In this document: one piece after another, positions 23,630 to 32,358 of the stretch
Numbering within the stretch: the first letter of the stretch is position 1
Layout: every line of letters begins with the position of its first letter
NCBI RefSeq assembly: GCF_002252755.1
Contig: NZ_NHOY01000043.1
Location: forward strand, 1 to 59,027
Source: Halorubrum sp. Hd13
GTDB taxonomy: Archaea > Halobacteriota > Halobacteria > Halobacteriales > Haloferacaceae
DNA: 59,027 nucleotides
Direction of reading: 5' to 3'
Notes under the pieces: generated by a model
Told to the model about the DNA's origin: nothing
The model's input: only the letters and a program-made list of their open reading frames with translations
The model's database searches: none
Position numbers and translations under genes: made by a program

Positions 23630-24580
23630 TCAGCGCTCGTCGAGGAACGCGCTCGCGCGCTCGACGACGGACGCGCGGAACCGGGCGACGTCGACTCCGG
23701 CCGGACCGCTCTCGCCGTCCCCGAACCGGAGGGGCGTCTCCCGGGCGACCGCCTCGACGGTCAGGTCCGCGAGCCGGTCGACCGTCGCCGGCTCTCCGCG
23801 CCGTTCGAGGGCCGCGACGACCCGGTCGAACCGCTCCCGTCCGGCGTGGACCGCGGCGAGTTCGTCGGGGTCGGGAGGGTCCGTGGCCCGGTCGTCTCTC
23901 GCGCGGCCGTCTCCCGCGCCGTCGCCGTCGTCGCTCGGCCCCCTCGAGATCTTCACGCGTCCGCCGCGCTTGTTCCGGACGACGACGCCGGCCGCCGGGC
24001 CGTCGCGCCACGCCGACGCCGGGACCGCGTATCCCTCGGGGTCGAAGTCGCGCGCGTTCACCTCGCGCGCCACCGCGTTTACCGGGGCGAGCCCGACCCC
24101 CTCGAAGATCGCCGCGGCGGCGTCCGGCGGCCGGAACGCCCCGTCCTCCTGACTCTCTCCGTTCCCCTCGCGCTCTCTGTCACCCCCACTCTCTCCGTTC
24201 CCCTCGCGCTCTCCGTCCGCGCCCGTCCACACGTCGGTGCCGAGGAACGGCGGGATCCGGTCCCAGTCGTAGTCGGTCCCGCAGCGGTGGGTGGCGACCC
24301 CGAAGAACGTCACGCCGGCGGGGTCGGCGACGGCCCGCCGGAGCGCCTCGCGGTCGAACCGATCGCGGGCGTGCCGGACCGCGGGTCGGACCGCGGGCGG
24401 GACCGCGTCGAGGTCGTCGTACACCGCCTCCGGACCGCCGAACCGGAGGAGTCCGGACTCGTCCATGCGGAACCGGAGCCCCGTTCCGTCGATCAGTTCG
24501 AGGAGCCAGAGGTGGCCCTCGAGGAGGCCGTCGGGCGGGTCCGCGTCGTCGAGGTCCGGGAGCGGTGGGAACCGGCGCAT
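23630..24580 (-). CDS. RNA ligase-like nucleotidyltransferase-fold protein, motif I lysine absent
   Basis: 316 residues. The region LLELIDGTGLRFRMDESGLLRFGG (about 26-49) resembles motif I of RNA ligases and capping enzymes (K-x-D-G), but the nucleophile position is Leu29. GVTFFGVATHRCGTDYDWDRIPPFLGTDVW resembles motif IIIa, and GVVVRNKRGGRVKIS (198-212) resembles motifs IV and V. If the alignment is right, the protein cannot form the usual lysyl-AMP and is inactive or uses another chemistry. The middle (about 120-150) has a 12-residue duplicated insertion. The C-terminal 100 residues are helical. No partner gene is evident; it stands divergent from the iron alcohol dehydrogenase. The family call is moderate. 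Confidence 0.62.
   Translation of the reverse strand: MRRFPPLPDLDDADPPDGLLEGHLWLLELIDGTGLRFRMDESGLLRFGGPEAVYDDLDAVPPAVRPAVRHARDRFDREALRRAVADPAGVTFFGVATHRCGTDYDWDRIPPFLGTDVWTGADGEREGNGESGGDREREGNGESQEDGAFRPPDAAAAIFEGVGLAPVNAVAREVNARDFDPEGYAVPASAWRDGPAAGVVVRNKRGGRVKISRGPSDDGDGAGDGRARDDRATDPPDPDELAAVHAGRERFDRVVAALERRGEPATVDRLADLTVEAVARETPLRFGDGESGPAGVDVARFRASVVERASAFLDER
24152..24212 (-). repeat. Two 25-bp direct repeats, 36-bp period, inside the ligase-like gene
   Basis: ACTCTCTCCGTTCCCCTCGC and the next five bases occur at 24152-24176 and again at 24188-24212. The 36-bp period keeps frame and encodes a duplicated EREGNGES-type linker, so it is a lineage-specific low-complexity insertion. Confidence 0.85.
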
Positions 24581-24733
24581 GGTGTGTCGGTCGGGCGACC
24601 GGCCTGAGACTCCGACCCGCAGCGGGTTGGCTCTTTGGGAGACCGCGAGGGGCGCCGTCGGTCCGTCGCCGACCCCGCCGGCGCGTCGCCCGGGCCCACA
24701 GCTACAAGCGGCCGCCTGCCGTACCGACTCGCG

Positions 24734-25945
24734 ATGCTACCGATCGCGGACTCCTTCGAGCACGACTACCGCGGCTGTGAGATCCTGTACGGTCGCGGCC
24801 GCGCGAGCGAGCTGAGCGCGGTCCTCGCCGACCGTGGGCTGGGGGACGCGCTCGTCGTCTGCGGCGCCAACGTCGGCGCCAACGACGACCTGATGGACCG
24901 GATCCGCGGGGGGCTCGACGACCGACTCGCCGGCGTCTTCGACGGGACGACCCCCGACAAGCGCGTCGAGACGGCGTACGACCTCCTCGACAAGCGGGCC
25001 GAGGTGGGCGCGGATACCCTCGTCGCGGTCGGCGGCGGCAGCAGCCTCGATATCGCCCGGCAGGCGGCGCTACTCGACGTCGACGACCGCGACCTCGCCG
25101 AGCTCCGCGACGACGCGGCGGAAGGCCCCGACGCGCTCGGGTCGCTCGCGCCCGGGTCCGACCCCTCGCTCCCGGTCGTGGTGATCCCGACGACGTTCGC
25201 CGGCGCGGACCTCTCGACGGGCGGCTCGCTGGAGGTGCTCCCGGCCGACGAGTCGCCCACGGGCCAGCCGCTGACCGTCAGCGGCGACGGACCGATGCCG
25301 GTCGTCGACCTCGCCGACCCGGCGCTGTTCGAGACGACGCCGTCGTCGGCGCTCGCGGGGTCGGCGATGAACGGCTTCGACAAGGGGATCGAGACGCCGT
25401 ACGCGCGGGACGCGACGCCCGTGAGCGACGCGGCCGCGGTCCACGGGCTACGGCTCCTCTCCGACTCGCTCCCGCGGGTCGCCGGCGATCGGCCGGAGAC
25501 CGAGGCCGCCGCGGACCGGGCCGTGGTCGGCGCGCTGCTCGTCCAGCTCGACCGCCGGATCTCGGTGATACACGCGTTCGGCCACGGGTTCGCGCGCCGC
25601 TACGACGTCCAGCAGGGCGACGTCCACGCGGCCGTCGCCCCCCACGTCCTCGCGTACCTCTTCGACGAGGTCGACGCGAGCCGCCGAGCGCTCGCCGCCG
25701 GGCTCGGCGTCGACGTCGACGGGCGCGACGACGACGCGATCGCGGAGGACGTCGTCGACGCCGTCGCCGCGATCCGCGGCGCGCTACCGGTGCCCGAGCG
25801 CCTCCGCGATCTGCCGGCGACGGCGGAGGGCGATCTCCCCGCGATCGCCGAGTACGTCGCCGACGACTGGTGTATGGACCGGGCGCCCGAGGAACTCGAC
25901 GCGACGCCGGAGGCGATCGAGGGCGTGTTGCGCTCGGCGTGGTGA
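24734..25945 (+). CDS. Iron-containing alcohol dehydrogenase family protein
   Basis: A 403-residue NAD(P)-dependent, metal-requiring dehydrogenase of the Fe-ADH fold (ADH, maleylacetate reductase and butanol dehydrogenase relatives). The N-terminal domain binds the nucleotide: LVAVGGGSSLDIARQAAL and VVVIPTTFAGADLS. The C-terminal metal site shows VIHAFGHGFARRY with paired histidines and a later GDVHAAVAPHVL. The metal-binding aspartate before it is probably in GFDKGIE. The substrate is unknown. ATG 24734 was chosen because the family N-terminus (FEHDYRGCEILYGRGRASEL) begins right after it. Neighbours give no pathway hint. Confidence 0.88.
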   Translation: MLPIADSFEHDYRGCEILYGRGRASELSAVLADRGLGDALVVCGANVGANDDLMDRIRGGLDDRLAGVFDGTTPDKRVETAYDLLDKRAEVGADTLVAVGGGSSLDIARQAALLDVDDRDLAELRDDAAEGPDALGSLAPGSDPSLPVVVIPTTFAGADLSTGGSLEVLPADESPTGQPLTVSGDGPMPVVDLADPALFETTPSSALAGSAMNGFDKGIETPYARDATPVSDAAAVHGLRLLSDSLPRVAGDRPETEAAADRAVVGALLVQLDRRISVIHAFGHGFARRYDVQQGDVHAAVAPHVLAYLFDEVDASRRALAAGLGVDVDGRDDDAIAEDVVDAVAAIRGALPVPERLRDLPATAEGDLPAIAEYVADDWCMDRAPEELDATPEAIEGVLRSAW

Positions 25946-26011
25946 CCGGGCGGAGGGCCCGATTTCGGCCGGCCTGACCGCGGCCGGAGGGTTCGGCGTG
26001 TCTCTCCCCGC

Positions 26012-27262
26012 TCAGCGACCGCGATACCGACCCGCGGCGACGGCCGCGGCGAGGAGCGCGAGGACCGCGGCGACGACGCCGAAGCCGGGAGCGCCGTCGT
26101 CGGTGTCGCCGGAGCCGTCGTCTCCGGTATCGTTCGAACCGTTCGCGCTCGGATCGGCCTCGTCCGCGGTCTCGACGCCCTCGACCGTCGCCGGGTCGGA
26201 CTCGACGCCCCCGTCGCTCGCGACGATCGTCCGGTCTCCGGCGGACGAGATCGGCACCTCGATCTCCCCGCGGGCGTCGGTCTCGCCGACGTCCTCGCCG
26301 TCGACCTCGACCGTGGCGCCGGCCACCGGCTCGTCGTACGCGTTCAGCACGGTCACGCGCGTCGTCTCGCCGACGAGCACGCGGTCGTTCGCCGGGGTGA
26401 CGGACAGCGCGGGGGTCCGCTGGGCCGTGGCGTTCACGCTCCTCGGGGACTCTCGCACCCGGACTCGCTCGGGCGAGGGGTCGTACCCGTCCGTGACGAC
26501 CTCGACCGTGTACGCCGCGTTCACGGGCACGTTGAGCGAGGCCGTTCCCTCGGTCACGGTCACCTCCCCTTCGAACACCGACGACGTCACCCGGACCGAC
26601 CCGCTCTCGATCGGCTCGGGCGGGTCGAAGTGGTCGTCGAGGGCGCGGACGTCGAGCGTCACGGTCCCCCGCTCGATCGCGATCGTCGTCTCCGTGTTCA
26701 GCGACACCGTGACCTCGCGCTCCGTCTCGTAGTACCCCGGCTTCACGACCGTGACGTTGTACGTGCCCCGCTCGAGGCGAGCCGTCTCGTAGGTCCCGTC
26801 CGATCCGGTCTCGCCGCGGTCGACGGACCGCCCGTCCTCGCGGACGGTCACCCTCGCGTCGGCCTGCGATCGATTCTGGTCGTCGAGGACCGTCACCGTC
26901 GCGGTCCCGCTCCGGGTGACGCCGAGGTCGATCTCCGCCGCGCTCGCGTTCTCGACCTCGAGCGGCCTGTTTCTGACGTAGGTGTCGTCGTCCACGTCCA
27001 GCTCCACGCTCGATCCCTCGGGGACGTCGAGGAGCACGTTCCCGTTGCTCGCCGTCGTGCCCGTCGCGGTCCCCGTCTCTCCCGAGTCGGTCTCCCACTC
27101 GGCCTCGACGGTCACCCCGCTGACTGCGTCGCCGTCCTGGTCGGCGACCGAGACGGTGAGCGTCACCTGATCCTGACCGACCGCGCCGCCGGTGGCGACG
27201 ACCGCGACGAGCAGTACCGCGGCTCCGACGAGGACCAAGCGTGCGACGTTCATGTGAGACAT
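26012..27262 (-). CDS. PGF-CTERM surface protein with carboxypeptidase-regulatory-like beta domains
   Basis: About 416 residues, exported and probably lipid-anchored. A Sec-type signal helix (ARLVLVGAAVLLVAVVATGGAVG) is followed by repeated beta-sandwich units that begin VTLTVSVADQDGDAVSGVTV, ATVTVLDDQNRSQADARVTV and TRVTVLNAYDEPVAGATVEV, a pattern of carboxypeptidase-regulatory or Ig-like folds. A Thr/Asp-rich wall-spanning stretch leads to the tail APGFGVVAAVLALLAAAVAAGRYRGR, a clear PGF-CTERM signal. The archaeosortase A encoded at 39089-40051 is the expected processing enzyme. Several N-x-S/T sites are present (NASAA, NRSQ, NGSND). Start: ATG 27262 or 27253; TATA-like AATATATG lies at about 27275-27283. 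Function outside the cell is unknown. Confidence 0.85.
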   Translation of the reverse strand: MSHMNVARLVLVGAAVLLVAVVATGGAVGQDQVTLTVSVADQDGDAVSGVTVEAEWETDSGETGTATGTTASNGNVLLDVPEGSSVELDVDDDTYVRNRPLEVENASAAEIDLGVTRSGTATVTVLDDQNRSQADARVTVREDGRSVDRGETGSDGTYETARLERGTYNVTVVKPGYYETEREVTVSLNTETTIAIERGTVTLDVRALDDHFDPPEPIESGSVRVTSSVFEGEVTVTEGTASLNVPVNAAYTVEVVTDGYDPSPERVRVRESPRSVNATAQRTPALSVTPANDRVLVGETTRVTVLNAYDEPVAGATVEVDGEDVGETDARGEIEVPISSAGDRTIVASDGGVESDPATVEGVETADEADPSANGSNDTGDDGSGDTDDGAPGFGVVAAVLALLAAAVAAGRYRGR

Positions 27263-27437
27263 ACTAAACATTGCCTTCATATATTGGTATGGGCCGCTTA
27301 CCGGTTTCTGACCGCGGACGTGTGCCCGATTTCGAGGGGACTCCCCGCTTCTGACCGACGAGCGAGGTCGCGGTGCCTCGCGCCGGTCGAGCCGGGAGTG
27401 ACGTCGCGGACGGACCGCCCGCGACCCCGACTCCGCC

Positions 27438-27449
27438 GTATTCAAATAC
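27438..27449 (+). promoter_or_regulatory. TATA-like element of ileS in a small inverted repeat
   Basis: GTATTCAAATAC (GTATT-CA-AATAC) lies 21 bases before the ileS ATG. It is the only AT-rich patch in a GC-rich region and is well spaced for a leaderless transcript beginning at or one or two bases before 27470. The inverted arrangement may be chance. Confidence 0.55.
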
Positions 27450-27469
27450 GCGCGCGAAGACCAACGGAT

Positions 27470-30400
27470 ATGGAGCAGATCGACGACCAGTACGCGCCCG
27501 CGGACGTCGAGTCGGCGGTCGACGACTACTGGGACGACGTGGACGCCTACGAGGCGGCGAAGGAGGCGCACGCCGACGACCCGCCCTTCTTCTTCGTGGA
27601 CGGGCCGCCGTACACCTCCGGGCAGATGCACCTCGGCACGGCGTGGAACAAGACGCTGAAGGACGCGATCATCCGCCACAAGCGGATGACCGGCCACCGC
27701 GTCACCGACCGACCGGGCTACGACATGCACGGGCTCCCGATCGAGGTGAAAGTCGAGGAGGAACTCGGCTTCGAGAACAAGCGGGACATCGAGGAGTACG
27801 GGATGGAGGCGTTCATCGAGAAGTGCAAGGAGTTCGCCTTAGAGAACCGCGCGGCGATGGACGAGGACTTCAAGTCCATCGGCGTCTGGATGGACTGGGA
27901 GGACCCGTACGAGACCATCTCGCCGGAGTACATGGAGGCCGCGTGGTGGGCGTTCTCCGAGGTCGCCGACAACGGGCTCGTCGAGCAGGGGAAACGCTCC
28001 ATCTCGCAGTGCCCGCGGTGCGAGACCGGGCTCGCCAACAACGAGGTTGAGTACGAGGACGTCGAGGACCCCTCCGTCTACGTGAAGTTCCCGCTCGCCG
28101 ACCGCGAGGGGAGCCTCGTCATCTGGACGACGACGCCGTGGACGATCCCCGCGAACACCTTCGTCGCCGTCGACGAGGAGCTCGCGTACAACGCCGTCCG
28201 CGCCGAGAAGGACGGCGAGGAGGAGCTGCTCTACGTCGCCGAAGAGTGCGTCGAGGACGTGCTCGGAGAGGGGCGCTACGAGGAGTACGAGGTCGAGGCC
28301 GAGCTGACGGGCGAGGATCTCGTCGGCTGGGCGTACGATCACCCGCTCGCCGACCACGTCGCCGAGTACCCCGACTCCGAGGGCGCCGGGCGGGTGTACG
28401 CCGCCGACTACGTGGAGGCCGACCGCACCGGGCTCGTCCACTCCGCGCCGGGCCACGGTGAGGAGGACTTCCACCGCGGCACGGAGCTGGGACTCGATAT
28501 CTACTGTCCGGTCGGCCCCAACGGCGAGTTCACCGAGGCGGCCGGCGAGTACGCGGGCCAGTTCGTGCGCGACGCCAACGACGACATCGTCGAGGACCTC
28601 GTCGCCGACGGCCACATGCTCGCGCACGGCACCGTCGACCACAGCTACGGCCACTGCTGGCGCTGTGACACCGGGATCATCCAGCTGGTCACCGACCAGT
28701 GGTTCATCTCGATCACGGACGTGAAGGAGGACCTCCTCGACAACATGGAGGAGTCCGAGTGGCATCCGCAGTGGGCGCGGGACAACCGGTTCCGCGACTT
28801 CATCGAGGACGCCCCCGACTGGAACGTCTCCCGCCAGCGCTACTGGGGGGTCCCGATCCCCATCTGGGTGCCCGACGACGCCGAGGCGGGGAACCTCGAC
28901 GAGGACATGATCGTGGTCGGCACCCGCGAGGAGCTCGCCGAGCGCGTCGAGGAGGACGTCGACCCCGGGGCGATCGACCTCCACCGCCCCGCTGTCGACG
29001 ACCTGACCATCGTCGAGGACGGCGTCACGTACCGCCGCGTCGAGGACGTGTTCGACGTGTGGCTCGACTCGTCGGTCGCCAGCTGGGGCACGCTCGGCTA
29101 CCCGTCCGAGGAGGAGGCCCACGACGAGCTGTGGCCCGCCGACCTCATCGTCGAGGCGCACGACCAGACCCGCGGCTGGTTCTGGTCGCAGCTCGGCATG
29201 GGCACCGCCGCGGTCGGCGAGATCCCCTACGAGGAGGTGCTGATGCACGGCTTCGCCAACGACGAGGACGGGCGCAAGATGTCGAAGTCGGTCGGCAACA
29301 TCGTCACCCCGGAAGAGGCGATCGAGCGCGCCGGTCGCGACCCGCTCCGCACCTACCTGCTCTCCCACGACCAGCAGGGGGTCGACCTCGCGTTCGAGTG
29401 GGACGGGCTCGGCGAGCTGCAGGGGAAGCTCAACATCCTCTGGAACGTGTTCCGCTTCCCGCTGGAGTACATGGAGCTCGACGGCTACGACCCCGCCGAG
29501 GCCGACCTCGCCGACGGCGAGCTGGAGCTCGTCGACGAGTGGGTGCTCTCTCGGCTCCAGTCGGTCGAGACCGAGGTGACCGAGGCGTGGGCCGACTACC
29601 GCGTCAGCGACGCGGTCAACGCGGTGATCGAGTTCGTCACCCAAGACGTCTCGCGCTTCTACGTGAAGGCCGTCCGCGACCGGATGTGGGAGGAGGCGGA
29701 CTCCGCCTCGAAGCGGGGCGCCTACGCGACGCTCGCGACCGTCCTCGACGAGGTGATCCGGCTGCTCGCGCCGATCGCGCCGTACCTGACCGAGCGGATG
29801 TACCAGACGCTCGACGGCTCGGCGACCACGGTCCACCAGCTCGACTACCCCGAGCCCGACGACGGGCTCCGCGACCCCGAGCTGGAGCGCGACGTGGCCG
29901 TCCTCCGCGACGTCGAGGAGGCCGCCGCGAACGCCCGCCAGCAGGCGGGCCGGAAGCTCCGCTGGCCCGTGCCGCGCGTCGTCGTCGAGAGCGGCGACGA
30001 CGAGGTGACCGCCGCCGTCGAGCGTCTGTCCGACCTGATCGGCGAGCGCGTCAACGCCCGCGAGGTGACCGTCACCGACGCGTTCGACGAGCTCGTCGAG
30101 ACCGCCGAGCCGCAGATGGCCGAGATCGGTCCCGCCTTCGGCGCCGACGCCCAGAAGGTGATGGACGCGGTGCAGGGCGCGACGCGCGCGGCGGTCGAGG
30201 GCGGCGCGGTGGCCGTCGACGGCGAGCCCGTCGACCTCGACGACGCGATGGTCGAGTACGTCGCCGAACCCCCGGAGAACGTCTCCGGCGTCGACTTCGA
30301 CGGCGGCACCGTCTACGTCGACACCTCGCTCACCCCCGAGATCGAGTCGGAGGGGTACGCCCGCGACGTGATCCGTCGGATTCAGGAGATGCGCAAGGAG

Positions 30401-30619
30401 CTCGACCTCGACGTCGAGGCCCGGATCCGGGTCGGCGTCGCCGTCGACGACGACCGGATCGCCGGCTTCGTCGACGAGCACGCCGACCTGATCGCCGGCG
30501 AGGTGCGCGCCGACGAGTGGCTCGACGAGCCGAGCGACGCCGCCGAGACCGACGGGCTCGTCGAGGAGTGGGACGTCGAGGACGTCGTCGTGACGATCGG
30601 AATCGAGCCGGTCGCGTAG
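27470..30619 (+). CDS. ileS: Isoleucyl-tRNA synthetase
   Basis: Charges tRNA-Ile; class I synthetase of 1049 residues, the usual archaeal/eukaryotic-type length. The HIGH motif is HLGT (54-57, in SGQMHLGTAWNKTLKD). KMSKS is intact in DGRKMSKSVGNIVTPEE (about residue 603). The CP1 editing domain includes VIWTTTPWTIPANTFVAV and HSAPGHGEEDF. The zinc-site cysteines are in SQCPRCETGL and GHCWRCDTG, and the anticodon-binding C-terminal domain follows RFYVKAVRDRMWEE. ATG 27470 starts the protein directly at EQIDDQYAP, matching the family; the longer frame upstream overlaps the divergent gene and is not coding. Confidence 0.98.
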   Translation: MEQIDDQYAPADVESAVDDYWDDVDAYEAAKEAHADDPPFFFVDGPPYTSGQMHLGTAWNKTLKDAIIRHKRMTGHRVTDRPGYDMHGLPIEVKVEEELGFENKRDIEEYGMEAFIEKCKEFALENRAAMDEDFKSIGVWMDWEDPYETISPEYMEAAWWAFSEVADNGLVEQGKRSISQCPRCETGLANNEVEYEDVEDPSVYVKFPLADREGSLVIWTTTPWTIPANTFVAVDEELAYNAVRAEKDGEEELLYVAEECVEDVLGEGRYEEYEVEAELTGEDLVGWAYDHPLADHVAEYPDSEGAGRVYAADYVEADRTGLVHSAPGHGEEDFHRGTELGLDIYCPVGPNGEFTEAAGEYAGQFVRDANDDIVEDLVADGHMLAHGTVDHSYGHCWRCDTGIIQLVTDQWFISITDVKEDLLDNMEESEWHPQWARDNRFRDFIEDAPDWNVSRQRYWGVPIPIWVPDDAEAGNLDEDMIVVGTREELAERVEEDVDPGAIDLHRPAVDDLTIVEDGVTYRRVEDVFDVWLDSSVASWGTLGYPSEEEAHDELWPADLIVEAHDQTRGWFWSQLGMGTAAVGEIPYEEVLMHGFANDEDGRKMSKSVGNIVTPEEAIERAGRDPLRTYLLSHDQQGVDLAFEWDGLGELQGKLNILWNVFRFPLEYMELDGYDPAEADLADGELELVDEWVLSRLQSVETEVTEAWADYRVSDAVNAVIEFVTQDVSRFYVKAVRDRMWEEADSASKRGAYATLATVLDEVIRLLAPIAPYLTERMYQTLDGSATTVHQLDYPEPDDGLRDPELERDVAVLRDVEEAAANARQQAGRKLRWPVPRVVVESGDDEVTAAVERLSDLIGERVNAREVTVTDAFDELVETAEPQMAEIGPAFGADAQKVMDAVQGATRAAVEGGAVAVDGEPVDLDDAMVEYVAEPPENVSGVDFDGGTVYVDTSLTPEIESEGYARDVIRRIQEMRKELDLDVEARIRVGVAVDDDRIAGFVDEHADLIAGEVRADEWLDEPSDAAETDGLVEEWDVEDVVVTIGIEPVA

Positions 30620-30763
30620 GGGAACTGCCGGTTTCGAGCCCGTCAGTCGCGCGGCAGACGGACCGGCCGCGGAACTGATCGCGCTTTTCGTTCGTCCCAC
30701 CGTTGGCGTGGTATCAATTCACATCCCGAAACCTATAGGTGAGTTCTTTACTTATGGTTATCT

Positions 30764-31234
30764 ATGCATGTCCGGGCGGCCCGGCCCGACGACGCGGAGG
30801 CGCTGCGAACGGCGGTCTCGCGAGCGCGCGAGGCGACCGTCTTCGACGACATCGGATCCCCGCTCTTGGACGTGTCCGCCGCCGGCGTCCGCGAGGCCGC
30901 CGCCGAGGCGGAGTGGTCGTTCCTGATGGAGAACGACGACGGCCCCGTCGGCGTCGCCATCGCGCACCCCGACGCGCAGGGGCCCGAAGCCGAGCTGCTC
31001 GCGCTGTGGGTCCACCCGAGCCACGCCGGAGAGGGCGTCGCCGCCGAGCTCCTTTCGCGGGTCGCGTCCTCGCTGGGTCGCCACGACGTCGACACGCTTC
31101 GGGCGAGCGTCCCCGCCGACAGCCCGGGCGCACAGGAGTTCTTCGCCGCCCACGGGTTCAGTCCCCGAGGCACTCGCCGCGGCCCCGCCGGCGACGAGTC
31201 GGTCGTCGTCGCCGACGCGGGCGAGCTGGCGTGA
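30764..31234 (+). CDS. GNAT family N-acetyltransferase
   Basis: 156 residues. Begins MHVRAARPDDAEALRTAVSRA, the usual GNAT strand and helix. The core has VGVAIAHPDAQGPEAELLALWVHPSHAGEGVAAELLSRV, in which the acetyl-CoA loop (normally Q/R-x-x-G-x-G/A) reads HAGEGVA, a slightly relaxed form. It ends with the FFAAHGFSPRGTRRG motif. The acceptor substrate cannot be inferred. An AT-rich promoter (CCTATAGG, about 30731-30738) sits 26 bases ahead, giving a short or absent leader. Confidence 0.9.
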   Translation: MHVRAARPDDAEALRTAVSRAREATVFDDIGSPLLDVSAAGVREAAAEAEWSFLMENDDGPVGVAIAHPDAQGPEAELLALWVHPSHAGEGVAAELLSRVASSLGRHDVDTLRASVPADSPGAQEFFAAHGFSPRGTRRGPAGDESVVVADAGELA

Positions 31235-31287
31235 CGCCGGCGGCGCGGAACTAAGTGGTCTCCGCACCCGTTTCGAGTCGTCACTGA

Positions 31288-31782
31288 ATGCCCTCCGTCG
31301 ACCCCGGTCTGATTACCCTCGCCGCGCTCGGTGTCGCGTTCGCGCTCGTCGCCCTCGCCAGCCTCCGGCCCGCGAGCCGGTTCCGTCGCCTGTACGGGGT
31401 GGACGACGCCGACAATGCGGGCGCGCGGGCCAACGCCGCCGTGCTCGGGGGCACCGGGGCGTTCCTCGTCGCCCTCGCCGCGGCGATCGCGCTGGGCGTT
31501 CCCGATCGGACCGTCGCGGTCGGCGCGCTCGGCGTCGCCGCCGTCGGAACGGTCGCGCTCGGGTGGCTCGTCCGCTACCGCGACCGGCGCGACCTCCTGA
31601 CGACGCCGGACGTGAGCCGCGAGCGAGCCCGGCGGCTCGGCGGCGCGGCGATATGGGCCGGCCTCCTGCTCTGTCTCCCGCTCGTCGGGGTACTCCTCGG
31701 AGCCAGCGAGGCGTCGATCGTCGTCGCGGCGCTGGGCGGGAGCGTCGTAACGCTCCTTCTCGTCGCGCTCGCGTATCGGTAG
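31288..31782 (+). CDS. Small haloarchaeal four-helix membrane protein
   Basis: 164 residues with four hydrophobic helices: LITLAALGVAFALVALASL, VLGGTGAFLVALAAAIALGV, VGALGVAAVGTVALGWLV, and a last hydrophobic block LCLPLVGVLLGA...IVVAALGGSVVTLLLVALAY. The loop after helix 1 (RRLYGVDDADNAGARANA) is typical of a group of small membrane proteins of unknown function in this lineage. It starts 53 bases after the GNAT gene on the same strand, so co-transcription is likely. Confidence 0.78.
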   Translation: MPSVDPGLITLAALGVAFALVALASLRPASRFRRLYGVDDADNAGARANAAVLGGTGAFLVALAAAIALGVPDRTVAVGALGVAAVGTVALGWLVRYRDRRDLLTTPDVSRERARRLGGAAIWAGLLLCLPLVGVLLGASEASIVVAALGGSVVTLLLVALAYR

Positions 31783-31820
31783 CGTCGGCCGCGGTGCCGC
31801 GACGGCCGCCCGGTCCGGAG

Positions 31821-32249
31821 CTACTTCAGCCGTTCCTGCAGGAAGGAGGGGTGCGCGGCGGTGACGCCGTCGATCGCCAACAGCTTCTCGGAGATGACGT
31901 CGCCGAGCTCGTCGCCGTCGCGGGCGCGGACCTCGGCCATCAGCATGTGGTCACCGGAGGAGGTGTACAGCGCCTGCACCTCGTCGAGCTCTTTCAGCTC
32001 GCGGGTCGCGCCGACGTACTTGCCGGAGTCGACGTCCATCCCGACCATGGCGATCGACTGCGACGAGAGCTTCTTCGGGTCGATCTCCGCCGAGTAGCCG
32101 ACGATCACGCCTTTCTCTTCGAGGCGGTCGATGTACTTCCGCACCGTCGGCTTCGAGACGTCGGCTCGGTCGGCGATCTCCGCGCAGGAGGCCTGTGCGT
32201 CCTCCTCTAACACCGACAGGATCCGTTCTTCGGTCGATACCGTACTCAT
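31821..32249 (-). CDS. Lrp/AsnC family transcriptional regulator
   Basis: 142 residues. N-terminal winged helix-turn-helix (STVSTEERILSVLEEDAQASCAEIADRADVSKPTVRKYIDRLEEKGVI) and a C-terminal RAM ligand domain (SIAMVGMDVDSGKYVGATRELKEL... SGDHMLMAEVRARDG). Such proteins form octamers and respond to amino acids. It lies directly downstream of porA-porB on the same strand, with an unusual hairpin region in between. It may be co-transcribed with them, which would link 2-oxoacid oxidation to amino-acid supply (inference). Of the same type as Halobacterium LrpA1; no gene symbol is claimed. Confidence 0.93.
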   Translation of the reverse strand: MSTVSTEERILSVLEEDAQASCAEIADRADVSKPTVRKYIDRLEEKGVIVGYSAEIDPKKLSSQSIAMVGMDVDSGKYVGATRELKELDEVQALYTSSGDHMLMAEVRARDGDELGDVISEKLLAIDGVTAAHPSFLQERLK

Positions 32250-32316
32250 ACCCGACTCTTTGTCACCACGGAAAAAATACCTTGCGAACCGAAAAACGAG
32301 ACGAACGGACGACGAA

Positions 32317-32358
32317 CTACGGCCAAATCGGCCGTAGGAACCTGTCTACGGCCGATTT
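32317..32358 (-). promoter_or_regulatory. Two alternative hairpins between porB and lrp (attenuator-like)
   Basis: Three copies of the CTACGGCC/GGCCGTAG core lie in 42 bases. Arms 32325-32337 and 32346-32358 form a 13-bp stem with an eight-base loop that includes the porB stop codon. Arms 32317-32324 and 32330-32337 form a competing eight-bp stem. The arm 32330-32337 is used by both, so the structures exclude each other. It may be a terminator, an RNA-processing signal separating porB from lrp, or an operator for Lrp itself. Confidence 0.75.

Noticed and set aside
26630-27469. N-terminal extension of IleS
   Set aside because: The frame runs through the divergent PGF-CTERM gene; the family N-terminus starts at 27470 and a TATA element precedes it.
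27839-30700. A 953-codon open frame on the minus strand
   Set aside because: It is antisense to ileS and starts with no promoter; composition is typical of a GC-rich shadow frame.
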